From assembly GCA_964513465.1 (NCBI GenBank), contig CAZEMR010000052.1, positions 1-21,303 of the forward strand: 21,303 bases of DNA, written 5' to 3'. Position 1 is the stretch's first letter, and each line of letters opens with the position of its first letter. Shown in pieces: positions 15,672 to 21,303 of the stretch. This DNA comes from CAZEMR01 sp964513465. Its GTDB lineage: Bacteria; Bacteroidota; Ignavibacteria; Kapaibacteriales; UBA2268. The translations under genes and the position numbers were made by a program. The notes under the pieces are model-generated. The model saw nothing but the letters and a program-made list of their open reading frames with translations, was not told the origin of the DNA and searched no databases.

Positions 15672-16742
15672 ATGCAGCTCGAAAATCTGAAAAAAATCGA
15701 TTCGGCGGATATGTTTTCCGTGATTAAATCATTCCCCGGGCAGGTACGCGAAGCCATAAAAATCGGCAAGACCGCTCCCCTGTTTAATTCCAAAGACATC
15801 AAACAAAATATCCTGATCCTCGGTATGGGCGGCTCGGCAATCGGCGGCGACCTTTTGCGCAGCTATTCGGCGGCAATCCCCGGCGCGGATCACTTAAATA
15901 TAAATATCAACCGCAATTATGATCTGCCGGGCTTTGTGGACGACAAGACTTTCGTCATCGCAAGCTCTTATTCCGGTACGACCGAGGAAACGCTGACTTC
16001 GTTCGAAAAAGCGGCCAACCGCACCGACCGCCTGCACGCGATCACCACCGGCGGCGAGCTTGAAATAAAATCAAAGCAATACGACACACCGGTCATCAAA
16101 ATTCCGGGCGGATTGCAGCCGCGGGCAGCGCTGGGATATTCATTCTTCCCCCTGCTTTATCTGATGATTCGCAGCGGAGCTTATGACCAGAAAGCCGCAG
16201 AGCTGACCTACGACGCAATCGACGAAACGCTCGAAATGCTCGACCGGCGCAGCGCCGAACTCAGCGAGCTAAGGCCCGAAAACCCCGCAATCCGGCTTGC
16301 CCAGCGCCTCCGCGACCGCGCAGCGATTATATATTCGGCCGATCAGCGCACAGACGCAATCAACCGGCGCTGGCGCGGACAAATCCAGGAAAATGCCAAA
16401 CAGGCTGCCTTCGGCAATCTGCTGCCAGAGATGAACCACAACGAAATCAATGGCTGGAGCTATCCGGACGGCTTCGCCGGGCGCGCGGCAATCATAATGA
16501 TGCGCGACCCCGACGACCATCCAAAGGTCAAAGTCCGCTTCGACGCCATCGAAGAGCTATTGAGCGACAAGGTCAAATCGATATACCGCATAGAAGGGCG
16601 CGGCGAACACCTATTGGCGCGCATGTTCGATTTAATATATATGGGCGACTGGGTAAGTTACTATCTGGCAATAATGAACAGCGCCGACCCCACTCCGATC
16701 CCCCTTATTATGCGGCTGAAGGAGATACTTTCGGAGAAATAA
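15672..16742 (+). CDS. Bifunctional phosphoglucose/phosphomannose isomerase
   Basis: This 356-residue SIS-domain isomerase interconverts fructose-6-phosphate with glucose-6-phosphate and mannose-6-phosphate, a link between glycolysis and mannose-derived sugar nucleotides. Visible motifs are ILGMGGSAIGGDLLRSY (first SIS glycine loop), IASSYSGTTEETL (sugar-phosphate-binding serines and threonines), IPGGLQPRAALGYSFFPL, and LLPEMNHNEINGW (Glu253 and His256, near the catalytic site in this family). The second SIS domain occupies roughly 200-356. I chose the ATG at 15672; an in-frame GTG three codons earlier (15663) is possible. No Shine-Dalgarno is evident. It is co-oriented with the receptor/lipoprotein pair, but its function suggests a separate housekeeping role. 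Confidence 0.88.
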   Translation: MQLENLKKIDSADMFSVIKSFPGQVREAIKIGKTAPLFNSKDIKQNILILGMGGSAIGGDLLRSYSAAIPGADHLNININRNYDLPGFVDDKTFVIASSYSGTTEETLTSFEKAANRTDRLHAITTGGELEIKSKQYDTPVIKIPGGLQPRAALGYSFFPLLYLMIRSGAYDQKAAELTYDAIDETLEMLDRRSAELSELRPENPAIRLAQRLRDRAAIIYSADQRTDAINRRWRGQIQENAKQAAFGNLLPEMNHNEINGWSYPDGFAGRAAIIMMRDPDDHPKVKVRFDAIEELLSDKVKSIYRIEGRGEHLLARMFDLIYMGDWVSYYLAIMNSADPTPIPLIMRLKEILSEK

Positions 16743-16766
16743 AAACGCCGCAATTTCGTCTGTTAT

Positions 16767-16797
16767 TTTGTAGTTACGCAAATATTTCATATTTTTG
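16767..16797 (+). promoter_or_regulatory. Bacteroidota-type promoter (TTTG-N19-TATTTTTG)
   Basis: TTTG (16767-16770) and TATTTTTG (16790-16797) are separated by exactly 19 bp, a full match to the Bacteroidota primary-sigma consensus TTTG-N19-TAnnTTTG. Transcription would start near 16803, giving a leader of about 45 nt before the gene at 16849. It would drive that gene and bS21, which end at the terminator at 17520. Confidence 0.7.
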
Positions 16798-16848
16798 TAC
16801 CTTGCTACACGTTCTATTAAATATTACACATTATAACGAAGAATAAAT

Positions 16849-17250
16849 ATGGCAGGACGCAAAAGATCTCGCAGAGCTAAGTACATAACGCTTTACTCCC
16901 CTTTTATGATGAAGGAAACGAAGCATGAACTTATCGGCGAGCCCATCGAGACGGACAAAGGCCGCCATCAGTGGGCAAAATGCACCCGGAGCCGCCATTC
17001 CCAGCTTGTGAATCTCGATACTATCGAGGCGGAAGCGGACAAATCCAAAGCTGTCGTCCATATTTCCCGCGAAGATGCAAAAAAATATTCGCCAAAGGAA
17101 GAATATCAGATCGGAGATGTGATCTTTCATACCGTCTGGGACGACGTCGGAATTGTGCGGGCAAAGGAAGTGACCAGCACCGGCGGTAAATCCATTATCG
17201 TACAGTTCGAAAAAAATAACGAAAAAAGACTTATTGAAAATCTGCAATAA
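16849..17250 (+). CDS. Small SH3/Tudor-like domain protein upstream of bS21
   Basis: This 133-residue soluble protein has a basic N-terminus (MAGRKRSRRAKYITLY). A middle segment (KGRHQWAKCTRSRHSQLVNL) suggests nucleic-acid contact. The C-terminal ~50 residues (YQIGDVIFHTVWDDVGIVRA, then KSIIVQFEKNNEKRLIENL) resemble the small beta-barrel found in CarD-like and PcrA/UvrD Tudor-type modules, in which a GD-V-H-G-V pattern precedes a VxF strand. These modules usually bind RNA polymerase; a transcription-associated role is possible but unproven. It shares a promoter with bS21 and lies 40 nt upstream of it. No cysteine pairs for zinc are present. I do not recognise a named family. Confidence 0.65.
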   Translation: MAGRKRSRRAKYITLYSPFMMKETKHELIGEPIETDKGRHQWAKCTRSRHSQLVNLDTIEAEADKSKAVVHISREDAKKYSPKEEYQIGDVIFHTVWDDVGIVRAKEVTSTGGKSIIVQFEKNNEKRLIENLQ

Positions 17251-17290
17251 TTTTATAAACCCAAAATACTGATAAAGTGAGGTGAATTAA

Positions 17291-17485
17291 GTGATTGGTG
17301 TTACGCTACAGGCTAACGAGAATATCGACAGAGCTTTGAAACGCTTCAAGAAGAAGTACGAGCGCAGCGGCGTTCTCCGCGAATTTAAAAAGCGCACAGC
17401 CTTTATGAAGCCTTCCGTAGAGAAGAGACTTTCGCGCCTCAAAGCGGCAAGACGTCAGCATAAGCAGTCGCAGGAAATGGAATAG
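17291..17485 (+). CDS. rpsU: Small-subunit ribosomal protein bS21
   Basis: This 64-residue protein is a full-length match to bS21: VTLQANENIDRALKRFKKKY, then ERSGVLREFKKRTAFMKPSV and a basic tail. It sits on the 30S platform near the 3' end of 16S rRNA and the anti-Shine-Dalgarno sequence. It starts with GTG at 17291, preceded by GAGGTG 6 nt upstream, one of the few clear Shine-Dalgarno sequences on the plus strand here. In Flavobacterium, bS21 helps hide the anti-Shine-Dalgarno and its own mRNA keeps a strong Shine-Dalgarno for feedback control; the same logic may apply here. A terminator follows 34 nt after the stop. Confidence 0.93.
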   Translation: MIGVTLQANENIDRALKRFKKKYERSGVLREFKKRTAFMKPSVEKRLSRLKAARRQHKQSQEME

Positions 17486-17519
17486 TCGGTATTCCCTGAC
17501 CGATCCATCTTATTTCAGA

Positions 17520-17556
17520 CCCGCATTCCTTAATTGGTTTGCGGGTTTTGTTTTTT
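17520..17556 (+). terminator. Rho-independent terminator after bS21
   Basis: CCCGCA (17520-17525) pairs with TGCGGG (17540-17545), with an inner CC/GG pair across a small internal loop. TTTTGTTTTTT follows immediately. This is a classical intrinsic terminator on the plus strand for the transcript carrying the SH3-like gene and rpsU. Confidence 0.88.
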
Positions 17557-17612
17557 ATCCGATTTTTTTTATTCTTGTCGAAATTCTTTTCCAATATTTT
17601 CCGGATTCCGGC

Positions 17613-18785
17613 ATGAAAAGACGCACTTTCCTGAAGCTCGGACTCGTCGCGCCGACTTTCCTCTATATCGGCTGCGGACGTAGGACTTCCGACGCCAAAT
17701 TCACCCCGGCCACCAACACCGGCTTCGACTATATAGAGGCAGAAGGCTCGCATTACGATATCGGCTATGCGATCGGCAAATACTGCGGCGATACTATCCG
17801 TGCAATTATGAAAGACCGCGCCGAATGGCTCGATAATATTCTCAGCATCGAGGAATCGCCCTCCGGGCGGGAATTTTCGGCGGATATGTTCGATACGCTC
17901 GAGGCTACCTTCCCGAATTTTATACTCGAGCTGCACGGAATGGCCGAGGGCAGCGGTATCGATTTCCGGAAAATATGGGCGATGAGCATCAAATCCGAGC
18001 TGGAGGCCCACGGCGAGGAGAACCCGGGCTGCTCGACTATTTATTATAATAAAAACGGCAATAACTGGCTGTTTCACAACGAGGACGGCCACGATGCCTA
18101 CCACCGGCGGATGCTTGTGCTGCGCGCAAAGCCGCCGTCGGGAGTCAGCTTCTATACGCTCGTTTATCCCGGCATTATCCCGGGTGTGGGGCCATCGATG
18201 AACGACCGGGGGATTATCCAGACCACGAATTTCATTGGCACTACCAGGCCGGGCCGCGGCATTCCGCGATACTTCCTCGGACGGGCAATTCTCGAAGCTA
18301 AATCGCTCGACGAAGCTGTCGAATTCGCAACCATGGCGCCCCGGGCATTTCCCTGGCACCACAATCTGGCATCAACGAAAACCGGCGAATACATCTCGGT
18401 CGAAACGCTTCCGGAGGGCGAGGTCGGCAAGTCGAATCCGGAGGATATATATTTACACACGAATCACGCAATCCACCCTCGCACGACGAGCTATGTGCAT
18501 CAGGATCTGGAATATAAGAATTCGTCCTCGATATCGCGCTATCGCGTGTTGAGCAAAAAGATAGAAGACACGGGCGGCGAAATCGCCAAACCGGGGGTGG
18601 CGCTCGACTGGCTCTCGTCGCACGAGAGCCGGCCATATTCGCCATGCCGCCATCCCGAGGGCGATATAATGGGGCGCACGCTCGCCACCGCATTCTTTGA
18701 TATCGGCAATCGTACGATGATGATTTACAAGGGTAATCCCTGCGAAGCGGTGCCCAATACCGCTGCAAGGGAATACAAATTCTAA
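17613..18785 (+). CDS. Exported C45-type acyltransferase/peptidase with Tat-like signal and lipobox
   Basis: This 390-residue protein resembles peptidase family C45 / acyl-CoA:6-aminopenicillanate acyltransferases, Ntn-hydrolases that self-cleave before a cysteine nucleophile. The likely nucleophile is Cys140 in EENPGCSTIYYNK. Family-like flanking segments are YDIGYAIGKYCGDTI, LHGMAEGSGIDFRKIW, NWLFHNEDGH, and a late segment LASTKTGEYISVE. The N-terminus MKRRTFLKLGL has a twin-arginine motif, and FLYIGC before GRRTS reads as a lipobox, so it is probably a Tat-exported lipoprotein. Activity is likely amide hydrolysis or acyl transfer on an unknown small molecule or peptide. It follows the rpsU terminator by ~56 nt and overlaps the convergent deaminase gene by 4 nt at the stops. 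Confidence 0.75.
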   Translation: MKRRTFLKLGLVAPTFLYIGCGRRTSDAKFTPATNTGFDYIEAEGSHYDIGYAIGKYCGDTIRAIMKDRAEWLDNILSIEESPSGREFSADMFDTLEATFPNFILELHGMAEGSGIDFRKIWAMSIKSELEAHGEENPGCSTIYYNKNGNNWLFHNEDGHDAYHRRMLVLRAKPPSGVSFYTLVYPGIIPGVGPSMNDRGIIQTTNFIGTTRPGRGIPRYFLGRAILEAKSLDEAVEFATMAPRAFPWHHNLASTKTGEYISVETLPEGEVGKSNPEDIYLHTNHAIHPRTTSYVHQDLEYKNSSSISRYRVLSKKIEDTGGEIAKPGVALDWLSSHESRPYSPCRHPEGDIMGRTLATAFFDIGNRTMMIYKGNPCEAVPNTAAREYKF

Positions 18786-19324
18786 GTGCGGTTCAGGTAG
18801 ATAACCGCATCGTGGATTTTGCCGTTCATATATATTTCCGGAACTACGACGTCGCAGGTGACGTAGCGCACCTTGACTCCGGCCTCGAGGAACATATCGG
18901 TGGTGCGCATGTGCTGCTCTGCCCAGCTTCCGGTGGTGTGCTCGTTATAAAAATCCTGGCCGTTCTGGTGGATCACCACCTCGGAAATCCCGCACTGGAT
19001 AATCCCGCGGGCGCAGTCGCAGCAAGGCGCCCAGGGGATATATAGCTTGCAGCCCTTCAGCACGGTGCCACGCCGCGCGGCATTATATATAGCATTGCGT
19101 TCGGCGTGCTCTATCCAGAAATACTTCTCGCCGCCTTCGCGCTGCAGCCGGCGTTCCTCGCGGTCGATCTCTATGCCTCGCGGCAATGAGTTATAGCCTG
19201 TGGAAACAAGAACGTTGTCGGCATCGACTATTACGGAGCCCATGTGGGTATGGCCGTCGCGCGAGCGCATTCCGACGAGGTAGCACATTGTGATGTATAA
19301 TTGGTCCCAGTCAGGTCTCTTCAT
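18782..19324 (-). CDS. dCMP/cytidine deaminase family protein (ComEB-like)
   Basis: This 180-residue zinc-dependent deaminase has the family signature: HAERNAIYNAA with zinc ligand His73 and proton shuttle Glu75, and PWAPCCDCARGII providing the PCxxC-type cysteines Cys101 and Cys104. The N-terminal part (RSRDGHTHMGSVIVDADNVL, STGYNSLPRGI) and overall length match deoxycytidylate deaminases, which convert dCMP to dUMP for thymidylate synthesis. The region after the cysteine motif (QDFYNEHTTGSW) is somewhat unlike textbook enzymes, so other deoxynucleotide or tRNA-unrelated substrates are possible. ACGGGGA a few bases before the ATG may act as a ribosome binding site. It is transcribed toward the C45-type gene, and their stop codons overlap. 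Confidence 0.85.
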   Translation of the reverse strand: MKRPDWDQLYITMCYLVGMRSRDGHTHMGSVIVDADNVLVSTGYNSLPRGIEIDREERRLQREGGEKYFWIEHAERNAIYNAARRGTVLKGCKLYIPWAPCCDCARGIIQCGISEVVIHQNGQDFYNEHTTGSWAEQHMRTTDMFLEAGVKVRYVTCDVVVPEIYMNGKIHDAVIYLNRT

Positions 19325-19546
19325 TATTTCCCCGTAATTGATAAGTCAATGTTTTGCAATTAAATAATTCCCAATTTCACATTTTTTGAAATATTATGCA
19401 ATAAATATTCCTTGATAAACGATATTATCGCATCGGAGGCACAAATTCCGCGAATGATTTTGCAATTTCCCAATAATTTTAACTTATTAATATTTTTAAT
19501 ATTTTGTAAATTAAAGATTAATATTTTTTGCAAAAGTCGTTAAGAA

Positions 19547-20866
19547 ATGGCAGCTAACAATAAAGGTCTCAGATACTTCGGGATAGCAATATTTGCCGCA
19601 TTTGTCATAAGCGGCGCAGCAATCGTGATATATCTCATCGCCAACGCAATATCCGGCGACAAGGCTTCCGGGAATCCCACTGCGCCTGCGCCAGCCGGCC
19701 CCGACACAGCATTCATGAAGGCGGTTATGCCATCGGTGGATACCGCTGTCCGGCTGATCCGCGTCAGCGATATCGACGCAATAATCGGCACCGACGAAAA
19801 CGCCGGGCGCAACATCCGACGGGTATTCAACGGCCGCCGCATCAATATCGCAATAATCGGAGTCGATTCGCGGCTGGGCCAGCGATATAAGCACGCCGAC
19901 GCCAACCACGTCCTCTCGATTCTGATCGACAGCGCGAAAATCGAAATCACCGCAATCCCCCGCGACACCCCCGCCGACGCCGGATTGCCCGATACCTCCG
20001 ACCAGAACAAGCTTACGATAGTCCGCGCAGCGAAGGGCCGCGAGGCTTATCTCGCCGAGGTAGCCCGCATTGCCGAGCTTGACCGCATTCATTACTACGT
20101 CGAGGTAGGATTCTCGCAGGCAATGGGCATCCTCGAGTGGCTGGGCTTCCGCGAGTCCGGATCGGCGCTTCAGGTATTGCGCAGCAGGCGCGGTCTGGGC
20201 GGCGACGACTTCCAGCGCTCGTATAACCAGGCGCAGTTTATCAGGCAGGCGATACTCGGCCATTTCGATAAATTCACTGGAATTATGGGCGAGGTATTTA
20301 TCCGCGGAGGTCTGGCGCTGGTAGATACCGATCTCTCGGTCGACCGAGTCCGATCAATCGTCTATAATCTCGGGCAGCGAGGATTCCCGCGCAGCCCGGA
20401 GGATATATATATACGCGTGCGCCCGCCGATGCCGATAAAATTCAAGGTGTATGACTTTTCGAATCCTGAGGTGGTCGCCAGCCTGAGCAATAAGATTGAA
20501 GGATTTAATAAAAAGGATACTTCGCATAATTTCAGCTCGGGACGCGAAAATCCCGCCGCGGGCATTTTGTACCGCCGGATAGCCGAAGCAGAGCGCGATA
20601 CGGCGCGGCCATTGCAGGTTATCAATCGACTGAGCACACTATTCGATCAGAAGGCCTGGCTGCAGGTGCAGGACCACGACAAACGCCGCGATATTCGCAA
20701 TAAATTGTCGAATCTCCTGATTAATGCTTATATTCGCAAAGGGTGGGCTAACCGCGCTGACGAAATTCGCACAAAAATTGAGCTGGAAAATCAACTCTTC
20801 GATCATGCGGTCAATCCCGTGCCCGATTCAATCAAAAATCATGACAAAACTATTTCGAGGCAATAA
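19547..20866 (+). CDS. LytR-CpsA-Psr (LCP)-like membrane-anchored protein
   Basis: This 439-residue protein has one N-terminal transmembrane segment (~10-33, FGIAIFAAFVISGAAIVIYL) and an extracytoplasmic LCP-like domain. Signature pieces are INIAIIGVDSRLG, YKHADANHVLSILI, IEITAIPRDTPADAG with the conserved Arg-Asp-Thr, NKLTIVRAAKGREAYLAEVA, and IHYYVEVGFSQAMGILEWLG. LCP proteins transfer undecaprenyl-linked glycopolymers to peptidoglycan or proteins; in Gram-negative relatives the acceptor is less clear. The C-terminal ~110 residues are charged, helical and not recognised. The upstream 222 bp is AT-rich and has no convincing promoter match. A SixA-like gene begins 5 nt after the stop, so the two are probably co-transcribed. 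Confidence 0.75.
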   Translation: MAANNKGLRYFGIAIFAAFVISGAAIVIYLIANAISGDKASGNPTAPAPAGPDTAFMKAVMPSVDTAVRLIRVSDIDAIIGTDENAGRNIRRVFNGRRINIAIIGVDSRLGQRYKHADANHVLSILIDSAKIEITAIPRDTPADAGLPDTSDQNKLTIVRAAKGREAYLAEVARIAELDRIHYYVEVGFSQAMGILEWLGFRESGSALQVLRSRRGLGGDDFQRSYNQAQFIRQAILGHFDKFTGIMGEVFIRGGLALVDTDLSVDRVRSIVYNLGQRGFPRSPEDIYIRVRPPMPIKFKVYDFSNPEVVASLSNKIEGFNKKDTSHNFSSGRENPAAGILYRRIAEAERDTARPLQVINRLSTLFDQKAWLQVQDHDKRRDIRNKLSNLLINAYIRKGWANRADEIRTKIELENQLFDHAVNPVPDSIKNHDKTISRQ

Positions 20867-20871
20867 TTTAT

Positions 20872-21303
20872 ATGAAAACACTGCTTCTGGTGCGCCATGC
20901 AAAATCGAGCTGGAATGATGCCGCACTGACCGATTTCGAGCGCCCGCTCAATAAACGGGGCCTTCGCGACGCTCCGTTTATGGCCGAATTGATCCGCGAT
21001 AAGGGGATGAAGCCCGATCTGATTATTTCCAGTCCGGCAAACCGGGCATTCACCACCGCTAAGCATTTCGCAGAGGCGGCGAATTATCCGATAGCCGACA
21101 TTCGAAAAGAACTCATTATATATGAGCAGGGACCTAAGAAAATCACAGCCTTGCTGAAAGAACTCGACGATGAGGTCGACACCTGCTACATTTTTGGTCA
21201 CAACCCGGATTTCACTTTTTTAGCCACCTATTTTTCGGGGAATTATTTCCAGAATGTGCCCACCTGCGGATGCGTATGCCTTGAGTTCGATATAGACTCA
21301 TGG
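20872..21303 (+). CDS. SixA-type histidine phosphatase, truncated by window end
   Basis: 144 codons are visible before the right edge. The start MKTLLLVRHAKSSWNDAALT holds the RHxK-type catalytic loop (His10) of the SixA branch of histidine phosphatases. FERPLNKRGLRDAPFM, ISSPANRAFTTAKHF (second arginine) and FGHNPDF (second catalytic histidine) complete the family pattern. In E. coli SixA removes phosphate from phosphohistidine proteins; in other phyla the target is unknown. SixA-like proteins are ~160 residues, so little is missing. It begins 5 nt after the LCP-like gene. Confidence 0.88.
   Translation, partial: MKTLLLVRHAKSSWNDAALTDFERPLNKRGLRDAPFMAELIRDKGMKPDLIISSPANRAFTTAKHFAEAANYPIADIRKELIIYEQGPKKITALLKELDDEVDTCYIFGHNPDFTFLATYFSGNYFQNVPTCGCVCLEFDIDSW

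Noticed and set aside
18782..18785. Four-base overlap of convergent stop codons
   Set aside because: Real, but common in compact bacterial genomes and without clear consequence.
19352..19474. Repeated TTTTGCAATT ... TTCCCAAT segments upstream of the LCP-like gene
   Set aside because: The spacing between the two halves differs between copies and the region is AT-rich, so significance is doubtful.

Overview
The window most resembles a genome fragment from the Bacteroidota/Chlorobiota (FCB) group, possibly an Ignavibacteria- or Kapabacteria-like lineage. This placement is inferred, not proven. Supporting signs are a type IX secretion (T9SS)-style NYPNPF C-terminal domain, a carboxypeptidase-regulatory TonB-dependent receptor followed by a DUF4249-like lipoprotein, a DEDDh exonuclease/UvrC-like fusion, a bifunctional PGI/PMI isomerase, and a promoter that fits the Bacteroidota pattern TTTG-N19-TAnnTTTG exactly (16767-16797).

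Positions 1-7142 hold four exported-protein genes, all on the minus strand. In transcription order they are: a 197-residue protein with a T9SS-type sorting domain (7142-6549); a giant protein of roughly 1,600 residues built from phage-tail-fibre-like motifs and GDVTGN repeats (6482-1630); a protein with three fibronectin-III-like domains (1538-483); and the start of a second FN3-type protein that runs off the window (162-1). The giant gene is broken by 100 Ns (2633-2732) inside a perfect 36-bp tandem repeat. The reading frames on the two sides disagree only because of the placeholder length. All four genes have purine-rich Shine-Dalgarno-like sequences, although one sits unusually close to its start. 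Together they look like a surface-structure or adhesin locus.

Positions 7681-11539 (plus strand) carry housekeeping and repair genes: an RsmB-type rRNA cytosine methyltransferase, a HAD phosphatase, and the DEDDh-GIY-YIG nuclease. A cluster of TTACACA/TGTGTAA inverted repeats overlaps a possible promoter just before the nuclease. Positions 11580-12296 (minus strand) hold an MNT nucleotidyltransferase and a HEPN partner whose reading frame is broken twice, a degraded or mis-sequenced toxin-antitoxin-like pair.

Positions 12502-16742 (plus strand) hold the TonB receptor, the DUF4249-like lipoprotein and PGI/PMI. Positions 16849-17485 hold a small SH3/Tudor-like protein and ribosomal protein bS21, with a clear promoter before and a rho-independent terminator after. 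Then come a Tat/lipobox C45-type acyltransferase/peptidase, a convergent dCMP-deaminase-like gene, an LCP-family membrane protein, and a SixA-type phosphatase that runs off the right end.

The most noteworthy material is the tail-fibre-like surface locus with its unresolved repeat array, the operator-like palindromes before the nuclease fusion, and the broken HEPN/MNT pair. I saw no CRISPR array, tRNA, rRNA or insertion sequence.
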